This document shows positions 46,541 through 58,500 of a stretch of DNA of 64,000 nucleotides, in pieces. Positions within the stretch are counted from its first letter, which is position 1. Every line of letters starts with the position of its first letter. Source of the DNA: Corbicula japonica (lineage: Eukaryota; Mollusca; Bivalvia; Venerida; Cyrenidae); NCBI GenBank assembly GCA_038501625.1, contig JAZAYU010000200.1, positions 868,001 through 932,000 on the forward strand, written 5' to 3'. Below the pieces are notes generated by a model. The model was not told the DNA's origin, did not search any database, and was given only the letters and a program-made list of their open reading frames with translations. Made by a program: the position numbers and the translations under genes.

Positions 46541-46682
46541 AGGTTATAAAGCCGAGATTGGAAACCAGTCTCAAATCTCAAGCATCTGATTGGCTGAAAT
46601 GGCGACTGGTCGCCATTTCAGCCAATCAGATGCTTGAGATTTGAGACTGGTTTCCATGCTCAGTTTTATAACCTTGGGCACT
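46541..46682. mobile_element. Perfect hairpin MITE, best copy
   Basis: From GGCTGAAGGTTATAAA to TTTATAACCTTGGGC. The core 46560-46655 is a perfect palindrome with arms near 48 bases and a two-base loop (GGCGAC-TG-GTCGCC). Each arm contains AGCCAATCAG and AAATGGCGA. No coding capacity. Confidence 0.9.
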
Positions 46683-47259
46683 GATCCGGGCATTTCAGAG
46701 ATTTGTTAAAGGCAAACTGCTGACGATAGACGGACATCAGACGTAGTCGGACCGTCAACATATGTCGGATGTAGCCGGACCGACATTATAACGGTCACAA
46801 CAGTTCATCATGTCTAGACAAAAAAATCAGCCTGCCAGTCTGATAAGCCTTTGGCTCAGGTGAGCTAACAAAAAACAAGAGAAACAAAAGATAGTTTTAC
46901 TCTTTAACTGTGTCAAATTTAAACTTTTATGGGTTTTTTTGAAATCCAGAAAGTATAGATTTTTTGTCAATATTAAAGTGTTTTCTTCTGAAAAAGTAGG
47001 TAAAATCTTATAAACAGGCTCGTCACTTATACAAGTATGGCTTTTGGCTTACACATTCTGTTACTCATAAGTATAAAGCGAAAATAATGGCAGATGTTAT
47101 GTTCTCTATTAATTTATTTTTAAATTATTTTTTGTGTGGTTTAAGCCCATATTAAAGAAAGAAATTACTATATGTAGAATACTATTTTGCCATTTTAATA
47201 GAAATAATAAGGTTTTAATTTATTGTAGTATAAACCCTTTAATACATACATACATGTGT

Positions 47260-48895
47260 TATATCCCATTCGTGATGAGTGTAGATCTAGATTAACCTGC
47301 ACATCACTGCAGTCTGATCAGGATCTACACTGTTCAATCAGAAAAAAATATAATTGAATCTGAAAGTGGCAAATCAGATCAGACTGTACAAATAAGCAAG
47401 CTATGGTGATCTGGATCTACACTCTTTGCTCACGGAATGTAAGCCATTTCTGTGGAGAAAAAGGTTAACCCTTTACTCCATGAGATTTCGATGTTATTCC
47501 ATAAACACAGTGTAGATCCAGATCTGCCAGCACATCTGTGCCAACTAATCTGGATCTACACCATTTGCTTTTAAATTCATTAGGTTATTTCAGACCAAGA
47601 AGTGACCAGTGTTGATCCAGATCAGACAGTACTGATGTGCCAGCAAATCTGGATCAACATTGGTCGCACACACGAAAAAAACACGTATATATGAATTAAA
47701 AGGATATAAGTAAGACTATACATGAAAAGTTCCAAACCGGGTTACTAAATCTATCTACAAGTGCAACATTTGTTATTAATACATGATTCTAAATAGCTTG
47801 CATAGTAAATTGTGTGGTTTTTAAATTGTCAATAAATAATTATAAAAATTTGCACTAAAATGTGTGTTCATAATGTGTTTGAGGGAACATAAAGTCACTG
47901 TTTACAAAAATTTGAAAAGCATGATTGTGTATGATTCATAATATTTTTGTTTTTGCAAAAGAATAAAGAAGCATACATAAGATATCATCCAAGTAAATAT
48001 CTTACATGTTTCATGCTAGTAGTACAAATATTTAAAATTATTAGGTCAAGGGGCAAAATTTACCAACAAAATGAATCAAAAGTTAGTATTCTTGTCGCTA
48101 AAGTCTTTAAAAGATAAAAATATTTAAACCAAATGATTTTCGCTATATTCACAGTTGGCATTGAAGTGCAATAACCTATTTGTGGGAATATGTCTCAGTC
48201 TGCAGGATTATGAAATGATTTTTCAGAAATAAGAAATACACAAAAATAAATATTTGAGAATATATCCAATGTAGCCAAAATTCTTCCCGTATCCCTTCCC
48301 TCCATGGATACAACCCAATTCACATAATTGTATGCGACCACTTAGTTTCAGATTAGCCTGCAGATCTGCCATTCTTTTAACCCTTTCTTCCACAGTTAAA
48401 CCTTTATTGCGTGGGCGAACAGTGTAGATCCAGATCAGCCGCCACATCCATGCAGTCTGATCAGGATCTGTACTGTTTGCTATTTCTGACCAAAATGAGA
48501 CCAGTGCAGATCCTGATCAGATGGCACCGGCTGATCTGGATCTACAGTGTTCGCACATGCGTAAAAATGCTAGGAAAGGGTTAAATAGGTTATTTCTGAC
48601 ATATAAGCCAACTTTTTAAAGCTTTATATGAATTTGCATGGACATGCAGGCTGACCTGGTTCTACACTGGTTGCACAAGGGACACAAGCTGTATCTGAAA
48701 GTGCCAGCTGATCTGGATCTATACTGTTTGCTCATAGACATATCCAGTGGAGTAAATGGTTAAGCACCAAATAAGCAATTAACCCCAAAATGCCATAAAA
48801 TATTGCTTATATCCCATGGATCATGAGCAATGATGATCTAAATCAGCTTTCACATCCTTCTTGGTAAAAAATAACCTTATGAATCTTAACCCTTT
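47260..48895. mobile_element. Tandem run of TTAA double-hairpin MITEs, part 1
   Basis: Copies at about 47260-47466, 47465-47700 (adjacent copies share one TTAA at 47465-47468), 48377-48584 (TTAA at both ends) and shorter degenerate ones at 48600-48760 and 48780-48890. All contain paired GATCCAGATC / GATCAGGATC arms. 47700-48180 is plain AT-rich DNA. Confidence 0.75.
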
Positions 48896-49240
48896 TCTCC
48901 ATATATACGCATTTTTACAAATGTGCGACCAGTGTAGATCCAGATCAGCCGGCACATCCGTGCCGTCTTATCAGGATCTGCACTGGTCGCATTTTGGTCA
49001 GAAATAACCTTATGAATCAAAAAGCGAACAGTTCAGGACTGAAGGTTATAAAACTGAGATTAGAAACAAGTCTCAAATCTCAAGCATCTGATTGGCTGAA
49101 ATGGCGGCTTGAGATTTGAGACTGGTTTCCATGCTCAGTTTTATAACCTTGAGCACAGATCCTGATTAGACGGTGCTGGCTGATCTGGATCTAAACTGTT
49201 CATCCATGCAATAAAGGTGTGTCTATGGTGAAAAGGGTTA
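48886..49240. mobile_element. TTAA MITE split by a hairpin MITE
   Basis: The outer element begins TTAACCCTTTTCTCC (48888) and ends AAAAGGGTTAA (49239). Between GCGAACAGT and CAGATCCTGAT a hairpin MITE (about 49022-49154, shortened centre) is inserted. This gives a clear nesting order. Confidence 0.85.
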
Positions 49241-51320
49241 AAGCATCTATTGCATATCCTCAGCTGACCTAGTTCTACACTGGGCACATGGGATAAAAGC
49301 AACATCCCTATAGTAAAGAGTTTAGTCACATGTGCAACCAGCGTAGACCAGGAAGAGCCCACAAATCCATGTTTTCTGATCAGAATTTCGGCAAGACATC
49401 CCTAAAAACAATGAATGGACGGTTCCATATTCTAAGAAAAGCAAGTCTATAGCGTATGTTGAGAGGTTTTAAGATAATAACTATTAATACACAAAGATAT
49501 CTTGAATATAACATTGTGATTTACAAAGCTAAACAAGCATTAAACCCTTATCTCCATAGATACGATTTTATCACATGGGCAAACAGTGTAGATCCAGATC
49601 AGCCAGTACGGTACCATCTGATCAGGATCTACACTGTTCGCTTTTTGATTCTTTAGGTATTTTCTGACCAAGATGTGACCAGTGCAGAGCCAAATCAGAC
49701 AGCATGGATGTGATGGCTGTTGTGGATCAACAAAGGTCACACATGTGTAAAAATGTGTATGTACGGGATAAAAGGGTAATTTTTAGAAATAATGCCGAGT
49801 TCAGTATATAGAATCCTTGTTACATGACAAGGGTCTTTCTTTCTGACATAAAGGAAAATATTTAAATAAATCTTCACCTGCATCATCAGAAAGCTGTTCA
49901 CAGCATTGTTAACCTTTTCCTCCATATTTTTACCTTTATAGCACGGTAAAACAGTGGAGTCTAGATCAGCCAGCACATCTGTGCCAACTCACCAGGATCT
50001 GCACTATTTGTTTTTTTTTTATTTATTAGGTTACTTCTATCCAAAAAGCGAAATGTGCAAATCCTGATCAAATGGCATGGATGTGCCAGCAGATCTGGAT
50101 CTACACTGGTAACAAATGCGAAACAATACATGGAGTAAATGGATTTTTGATCTATTTTTCCCAGTAATACTAAACTCTAAATTCAGACTTAAACAAGTTT
50201 TTTATTTTTATATATCCCTTTCCTCCATATATACGCATTTTTATGCATGTGCAACCAGTGTAGATCCAGATCAGCTGACACATCCATTTTGGTCAAAAAG
50301 CAAACAGTTAAGATCCTGATCAGATGGCAAAGATGTGCCGGCTGATCTGAATGTAAACTGTACGCTCATGCAATAAAGGTGTGTCTATGGAGGAAAGGGT
50401 TAAATTACAAAGTCTTCTTATGTTTCTTCTGCTTATTTCCAATGGTGCTGGACCCTCGGTTATAATCACATATAATTGAATTTATTTACTCTACAAGGAA
50501 CAGTGTAGACTCAAATCACAAAAATTATATATTTTACGACAATAACTAATATTTGTATATAAATCTACAAATAATCTTAAACAATACTTTGAACAATTAT
50601 TTTAACAAATTTTATACTGTCCTTAGTTTCATTAGTGCATATGCCAATACAGAATCTCATACTTTAAATCAAAAGGCAAAACGGCTGCAATATATAATTC
50701 TGCAAGACATAAAACAGTTAACAATTTATAGTGGACCATTTCACATATTGAATGGTTTTAATGCCCAGTGCATGTAATTTAAGTTCTAAACCCTCTTGTC
50801 CATATATATTTGATCCATTTATTATGCATGTGCAACCTGTGTAGATCCAGATCAACTGGCAAATCTGTGTTGTCTGACATGTATCTGATTGTTCACTTTT
50901 TGGTCATAAATAACATAATCAATCAAAAAGCAAACATTGTAAATCCTGATTAGATGCCAGGGGATGTGCCTGTTGATCTGAATCTACAATGTTTTCCATG
51001 CCATAAAGGGGAATCTATGGAGGAAAGGGTTAAATCAATAATGGTCAAATATGAGTTATTAAAAAGTTTGGTAATATCAATGTCCACTTCAAACCTTTTC
51101 TCCATGGGCTATGGCTGTTATCAATGGGCGTGTAGATCCAGATCAGCTGGCACATCTGTGCTATGTGACACCCAGATCAAACTGATTGCTTCTAAGTAAA
51201 AAATGATGTTAATAAATCTAAAAGCAAACAGTACAGTCACATTTCATGGATAAGCAGGCTGATCTGGATCTACACTACTGCCTGGGATATAACCCCTGGA
51301 GTAAAAAAGGTTAGTCTAAA
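49241..51320. mobile_element. Tandem run of TTAA double-hairpin MITEs, part 2
   Basis: Copies at about 49240-49410 (degenerate), 49540-49785, 49910-50130, 50213-50402, 50790-51033 and 51090-51315. Several right ends read GGAGGAAAGGGTTAA. 50403-50785 has no recognised feature apart from an AT-rich open frame without support. Confidence 0.75.
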
Positions 51321-51328
51321 ATCACATG

Positions 51329-51467
51329 CAAGATCATTAAACTTAGAATGGAGACCAGTCTCAAATCTTAAGCATCTGATTGGCTGAAATGGAGAGACAA
51401 GTGTTCATATCAGCCAATCAGATGCTTGAGAAGAGAGACTGGTCTTCAGTTTTTGTTTTAAGATCTG
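51329..51467. mobile_element. Hairpin MITE, diverged centre
   Basis: AAGATCATTAAACTTAGAATGG to TTTGTTTTAAGATCTGAGG, with AGCCAATCAG on the right arm and its inverse on the left. The GGCGA centre is replaced by GAGAGACAAGTGTTCAT, which breaks the perfect stem. Confidence 0.75.
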
Positions 51468-51749
51468 AGGCTAAGGGCTAATAGAATATTTTGAACATAG
51501 ATATTTGGTCATCTTGAAGAAAAAAGGCTTGCATCCCGAATAAGACCCGTAGAATTGTATCAATATCTGTAATATTTACAGTTTCAGTGTAATTTCTTCA
51601 CATATTTAAATTAAAAGAAAATGTAAAAATATTTTTTTGGAATAAAAAAACAAAAACAAAAATCTAAAAACATGATCAGAAAAATGTGAATCAATGATAA
51701 ATTTACAACATCTATCACAATTCTGGTGAAATTGACAACGGTTATCAAA

Positions 51750-52142
51750 TTAACCCTTTGCTGCATGAGTAAGACTTTTATCACATTGGCCACCAAGGAC
51801 AGATCCTGATCAGCCAGCCTATCTGTGTCATCTATTCTGGATCTACATGTCACCTTTTTGGCCAGAAATAACCTTATAAATCTAAATGCCAACACTGTAG
51901 ATTCTGATCAGACAACACAGATGTGCCAGATCTGGTCCCAAGGTTATAAAACTGAAAATGGAAACCAGTCTCAAATCTCAAGCATCTGATTGGCTGAAAT
52001 GGCGACTGGTTGCCATTTCAGCCAGTCAGATGCTTGAGATTTGAGACTGGTTTCTAAACTCAGTTTTTTACCTTCAGCACAGAACTTACTCTTGTCACCA
52101 ATGGGATAAAAAGCCATATCTCATAGAGTAAAGGATAAATGT
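51750..52142. mobile_element. TTAA MITE split by a hairpin MITE, second example
   Basis: The outer element starts TTAACCCTTTGCTGC. Within it 51936-52078 is a near-perfect hairpin MITE, inserted after GTGCCAGATCTGG. The remaining right part is short and degenerate. Confidence 0.75.
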
Positions 52143-52269
52143 TCAACTTTGAATGAGAACCATTCTTATTCTTAAATTCTTACTGCAAGTTAAAACTGCT
52201 CTGTCTGCCTTTCAGTCCATTTTAGTGATTACATTGTATTTGCAGGCTAACCCTACTGAATATTCTTTT

Positions 52270-53430
52270 ATTAATCCTTTCCTCCATATATATACGCATT
52301 TTTACGCATGTGCGGCCAAGTGAAGATCCAGAACAGTCGGCACATACATACTGTCTGAACAGGATCTAAACTGTTTGCTTTTTGATTCCTTTTCGGTTAT
52401 TTCTGACCAAAATGCAACCAGTGCAGATCCTGATCAGAGGGCACAGATGTGCCGGCTGATCTGGATCTACACTTGTCGCACATGAGTAAAAATGCGTATA
52501 TATGGAGGAAAGGGTTAATTATGAAGGTTTTGCCTTTTCTGTAAATGCTCATGATTTCATCACTAATTTGCAAATGATCAATGTGAAAAATAATTGGAAT
52601 CTCTGCTTGTTTTAAGTTGAACATCAGATAATAACAGGTTTTCAAGAATTAACAGCTAAACTCTATATATACAACACAAACACCTTTACATTTCAACCCA
52701 TTTCTCCATAGATATGTTTTTTATAACTTGGGCAACCAGTGTAGATCCAACTGGCACATCCAGGCCATTGATTTGCACTGTTGGCTTTTAGATCCTTAGG
52801 TTATTTCTGACAATGAAGTGAACAGTGCATATCCTGACCAGACAGCACAAATGTGCGGGGCTGATCTGGATCTACACTGGTCGTCCATGTTATAAAAGGT
52901 GTATCTATGGAGTAAAGGGGTAACTTAAATATAAATAACCCTAAATACAGTATGAGCACTGAAAATGTAACATCACATGAATAATCACTATTGTTTTAAC
53001 CCTCTACTTTACTCTTACCTCCATATACACAACTTTATGGCATGGGCAGTGTAGATCCAGATCAGCCTGCACATCCATGCCCTCTGATCAGGATCTGCCC
53101 GGTTCGCTTTTTGAATTATTAAGCTAATTCTGACCAAAAAACAACCAGTGCAGATCCTGATCAGACGGCACAGATGTGCCACCTGATCTGGATCTACACT
53201 GGTTGCACATGCATATAAAGGCGTATATATGAAGGAGAGTGTTAATGTGATCCTGCTTATATCCCATGTGACCAGTCTGATCAGGATCTACTCTGGTGGC
53301 CTTTTTAGTTTATTAGATTATTAGAAGCAAACAGCGCAGATCCTGATCAAAATACACAGACATGCAGGCTGATCTGGATCTACACTGGTCACACATGGAA
53401 AATAAGCTGTATCTCCATCGAGTTAAAAGT
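52270..53430. mobile_element. Tandem run of TTAA double-hairpin MITEs, part 3
   Basis: Copies at about 52274-52519 (right end GGAGGAAAGGGTTAA), 52690-52925, 53005-53245 and 53255-53430. Each has the spacer TTATTTCTGACCAA or its inverse between two GATC-rich hairpins. Confidence 0.75.
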
Positions 53431-53649
53431 TAAAAACTAAATTTTCTAGAAGCATACAGCCTACAAATTCTTTCAAAACGTTGTCTCTTTCATGCTGTAA
53501 TGTGCAAAATACAAACATACAAAAATCATTACAAGCACATTGGATAGGAATTTTTTTAAAAACCATTACATTGCGCTTTAAAAACCTCTCTGAGGCATAT
53601 GCAATACAAAATGTTGTGTGACTAAATGATAAAAAAATCATTGCAGAGT

Positions 53650-53960
53650 ACATGTGCTCTACTCTTTGCCAAAAATCTGCTCAATTTCTTGCCAAAAACA
53701 TGTGCCCAACTTCTTGCGGAACACATGTGCTCAACTTCCTGCAAAAAACATGTCCTGAAATTCTTGCCAAACACATGTGTTTAATTTCTTGCCCATAACA
53801 TGTGCTCAACTTCTTGCAGAAAACATGAGCTCAACTTCCTGCCAAAAATATGTGCTCATCTTCTAGTCAAAAATGTGCTCAACTTGTCGAAAACATGTGC
53901 TCAACTTCTAGCCTAAAACATGTGCTTAACTTCTTGCACAACATATGTGCTCATCTTCAA
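53650..53960. repeat. 25-bp minisatellite, about 12 units
   Basis: The unit is ACATGTGCTCAACTTCTTGCC plus AAAA, with variable length. Each unit has an ACATGT palindrome. Confidence 0.85.
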
Positions 53961-53989
53961 AACACAATTAACATAATTATACTACAATC

Positions 53990-54340
53990 ATATTGGTTCT
54001 ATTGATATTTACAACTTTGATAACTAAAATGTGTCCTTGGACACTGATGCCCCCAATGCTGCAACAAAATTTGTAATATCAAAGGGCCATAACTCTGATA
54101 AAAATGGTTGCAGGAAAAAATCCTTTCTATACCATCATCTACACATCCTGCTAGATCATCTGTGCAAGTTTGAAAGAAATCTGCCTGATAGTTTAGGAGG
54201 AGTTGATGCCACAAGATTTGGGGACATACGGACCGACGTAAATACGGATGGACGTACATACGGACAAACATACGTACAAACAGACGAGTGCAACTATATA
54301 TGCCTCCCACTTTGTTGGGGCATAAAAACACTCCCATAAG
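53990..54340. repeat. Interspersed repeat with GGACNNACNTACGGAC tail
   Basis: GGGCCATAACTCTGATAAAAATG, CTGTGCAAGTTTGAAAGAAATC and a run of ACATACGGACNNAC units ending in TATGCCTCCCACTTTGTTGGGG. This is the style of very common bivalve repeats. Frames on both strands here are repeat artefacts. 54341-54829 is the 3' flank of CNNM with nothing clear. Confidence 0.6.
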
Positions 54341-54829
54341 TCTCCCTAAAACCTGACGTGACTTACAGGGCCATCCTTAAAAATAGTTTTGAATCATCAC
54401 TGGCTTATAAACGAACAATTTCAGCTACTGAACTTCTCAAGGTTTGATTTGAGCAGTAAATTAGCATACATGGGTCTAATACTAACTAACACTGTGGATG
54501 AACTTATAATATATTCATGGGGATAAAATTTTTAGTTTTCCATTGGACATAAGTCCCGAGTACTTAAATTTGTGGATCTTAATTTTCTAAATTCAGTTTA
54601 TATTCAATTCCTTATTTCATGGTGGTTTTTAATGCATGGACAGATCTGCCAGAAGAAAAAAAAAGTACCCCTGGAATATTAATAATGATTTTACAGTATA
54701 CATTGTGTGAGCTTACATAACAAATTTAACCAAATATAAAAAAATTAATTTTCTCGTTATATTTTTAATCAGAATCACCAAACAGTAATCAAAGATATTT
54801 TTAATTTTGGCCCAAATAATCCCTTTCCG

Positions 54830-55530
54830 TTAGAAGTCGCCCCCTGGTTGACTCGCGAGAGGACTTTCCTTTTTCATTAACGGAGTAAACTCCCCTGATC
54901 CCTGCTCCTCAGCACTAAAGTCTGAACTATCACATGACCTTGTCGTATTCATAGTCACAACTGCACCTCCATTTTTATTCTCACTATTACTAGTTCTACT
55001 GTGATCACTTGATTCCAGGTTCATACCAGTATTAGCATTATCTTCACAAGTTTCCGGAGTCAATTGATCAGTATCCCTGCTAGTCAATTCAATATGCTCG
55101 AGATCACTACCGGATGTACCTTCCGGTTTTTCCGAGCCCGAGAAATTCCAACCGGAGTCTTTACTGTCTACCCTAGTAACCATAGTTGTAATGTTGTTGC
55201 TACTCGTCACCGGCGTCCAGTTACTCGAATATGGCGGTTTTTCATCGATCTTATGCACGTCCACGGAATATTGATTATTCGAACTATTGCATTGATTTAT
55301 TTTAGACAGGTGTAACCATTCTTTGGAGAAAACCTCTTCCTCTACATTGCCTGCCTGAGTGGCGCGACCCATCATGGTAGCTCTACGGGCGACGATGTAG
55401 TGGGGGCGCTTGATTCGCAGGAATAGTACGCTATCGGTAGCTTTCACAGTGAAGTCTGGGATATAAGGGTTATGCTTAATGTAGATACTGTCAGAAGTGC
55501 TTGTCGGGGCCAGTACCTGATCATTAACAT
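54830..55530 (-). CDS. CNNM: CNNM terminal exon
   Basis: Acceptor CTTTTTTAG, stop TAA at 54832-54830. It completes the cNMP-homology domain (P-D-F-T-V-K-A, L-F-L-R-I-K-R-P-H-Y-I-V-A-R-R-A-T-M-M). About 170 low-complexity tail residues rich in S, T, N, D and E follow, ending S-Q-P-G-G-D-F. The upstream TTG-started extension to 55555 is intron. Confidence 0.9.
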
Positions 55531-58500
55531 CTAAAAAAGATAATAAAAAATACAATCCAACATGTGCTTAAGATGAACTGTGGCTAATGACCACATTTTA
55601 CTTATCCTGCTGACAAATTTAAAAACCAAATTCACCTACAAAGTTCAGGAGTTTTTTTTACTGCCAGAGAAAAGGGCATATGCTTTACAATTTGGGGAGG
55701 GTGGGGGGAATAGCCTGCACCCTCTCCCCTCTACCTTCCTTCTTCACCCCCCATCCTCCCAAACCGAAACAACTTTTTTTTCATATATAAATGTTGAATG
55801 TAAAAACTTTGGTAAAACAGCATGTGAGGTCTTATCCCCGATATTACCCTGCTCCTTCCCATTGTTTTTATTCAGACATCAGCAATGAATTAAATAAGAA
55901 CTCCAGATCCAGAGACTGCGGGTTCGAAACCCACCAGAGATAAGATTCGTCTGCAGTTTGCAGAGGAAGCAGTCATCGAGTGTGATTAACATAAGTTGGA
56001 ATAACCTGTTCACAATCGATGTAAAATAAATAAGTTTTAAATCAATTAAAAAAAGAAAAATGAAAAATATCCCAGTCTTCGTAATGTCAAGGGCAACATT
56101 AAAAAAAGAATTAACTAAACATTACAAAAAAATTTTTTTTCAGAATTAAACTTTGATATGTTTCTACAGCAGTTGCGATATCACTCAGAAGTTAACTGAA
56201 GCTTAGTTATGCTTAGTGAATGCAAGGATCTGCCTAATTGATGCGAACAAGTGCTAAGTTTGGTTAAAATCCATTAGTAATTACACAAAATGCTATACAA
56301 AAATATCAATTAAAACTATAAAGAGAGACAACCTACCTAAAGCATTTGTTCCATAGTAGGAAAATGGCCCCCCTTGGAACTGCAGATTCTCTTTACCAAT
56401 CTTCACCTCTACATGCCCTGAAATACAAACAGAAAGATTATCAGGCTGGTATCACACCTCAAATAATCCTTTGCAAAGAATTCTACATGAAATTCTGGTG
56501 AGATAAAAGTAGATTTGTCAGATATGGTTAGCATGATATCACTCGGGTATTAGTAAATGCTTTACTCCAATCGATACAACATATTTGCTTTGTGTGACCA
56601 GCGTGACTCAAGATCACCCTGCATATATAAGCAATATGGTCGGAATCTACACTTTTACATGCCTCTGGTTTTTATCTGACAAAGAAGTGAACAGTGTAGA
56701 TCCTGACAAACATTTATCATGGCCTTCCCAAGGAAATTATCAAGGCATCTTAGCATTTTACTTGTGAAAGAATGCAAACCCATTCACACATTTGCTTGTG
56801 CATCAATGCATAGCCTTTTCAACTTATCTTTAAAAACTAGAAATGTGTCCATAGGACAAGGATGCCCCCGCTATGCATCGTTTTCAGATACTAAAGTGCA
56901 ATGATGGGAATAATAGCATTTCAAAGACAGTGATGTTCGAGTAATTATAAGAATATGCATAAACTTGATGATCAAGTAAATTATTTGTATTTGTGGCACT
57001 GTTGTCTTCTCATTATGGAAATGTCTGTGAAGTTGGTGGTAATGCAATGCAATGTCATAGTGAACATTTGTGCCAAGTTATTTTGAAATCCCTTCCTTCA
57101 TAAAGAAGTTATAGCCCGAACAAGTAAATTCAAGTTTTAGTAACTGTGACCTTGACCTTGGACTTACAGGCATGGGTAATGTACGCAACACACCGCCTTG
57201 TCATGGTGAACATTTGTGCCAAGTTATTTTGAAAACCCTCCATTCAAAACAGTTATAGCCCGGACAAGGAAATTCTATTTTTAGTAACAGTGACCTTGAC
57301 CTTGGACCTACAGGCATGGACATGGTACACAACTCACCACCTTGTCATGGTGAACATTTCTGCCAAGTTATTTTAAAATTACTCTATTCCTAACGTAGTT
57401 ACAACCCTGACAAGAAAATTCTATTTTAGTAACAGTGACCTTGACCTTGGACTTACAGGCATGGGTATGGTACGGGACACACCATCTTGTCATGATGAAC
57501 ATTTGTGTCAAGTTATTTTGAAATCAATCTATTCTTAACAAAGTTACAGCCCGGACAAGAGAATTCTATTTTTAGTAACAGTGACTTTGACCTACAGGCA
57601 TGGGCATGGTACCCGATACACCGCCCTGTCATGGTGAACATTTGTGTCAAGTTATTTTGAAATCCCTCCATTTATAATGAAGTTACAGAACAGACAAGAA
57701 AATTCTATTTTTAGTAACAGTGACCTTGACCTTGGACCTTCAGGCTTGGGTATTGTGCGGATACACTGCCTTGTCATAGTGAACATTTGTGCAAAGTTAT
57801 TTTGAAATCCCTCCATTCATAACAAAGTAACAGCCCGGACAACTTACTTCCTACTTTCACTTTCTACTTTCACTTTGAACCAGGAAGTAAGATTTCCTTG
57901 AATTTCTTGAAAACCCTAACATTATTTTGACGAATAGGCACTAAACATTGTAGACCAGCATATACTTATTTCAGGTATGAGTTGCTTTGGTATATTGTTC
58001 ATGAATTTCAGAGTTCTCATGCAAATGGTTTTTCTTTTGTTTTAGTATGTGCTTGGTAATTAGAACATGAATTACACCAAATTGAGCTTGCAAACATTTA
58101 CTACATCCATAGCTAAATACATTTCTTTACTAAAATCTAGGTGGCAATAAGTATTTCCCCCAATATTCATTTTTGAAATTTTAGCTAGTTTTCGCCATTT
58201 GCAATGTTTGCGACCTCTTAAGTAAACTCTTTACACCATTATACGCATTTTAACGTGTGCGCAACCAGGGTAGTTTCAGATCAGCTGGCACATCAGTGCT
58301 GTCTGATCTGGATATAGACTGCTTGCTTCCTGGTCAGAAATAACCTAATGAATTTAAAAGCGAACAATGCAGATCCATATCAGATGGGTGATCTGGATCT
58401 TGACTGTTTGCCCATTACGGGTGTATCTATGGTGTTAATTAATTAAAAACCAACCTTGAAGAATAAGCACGAAGTAGTCGCACGGCACACCCTCCTTGTA

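Noticed and set aside
53999..54339. Opposed frames of 102 and 112 residues
   Set aside because: Both lie in an interspersed repeat with ACATACGGAC runs; composition reflects the repeat.
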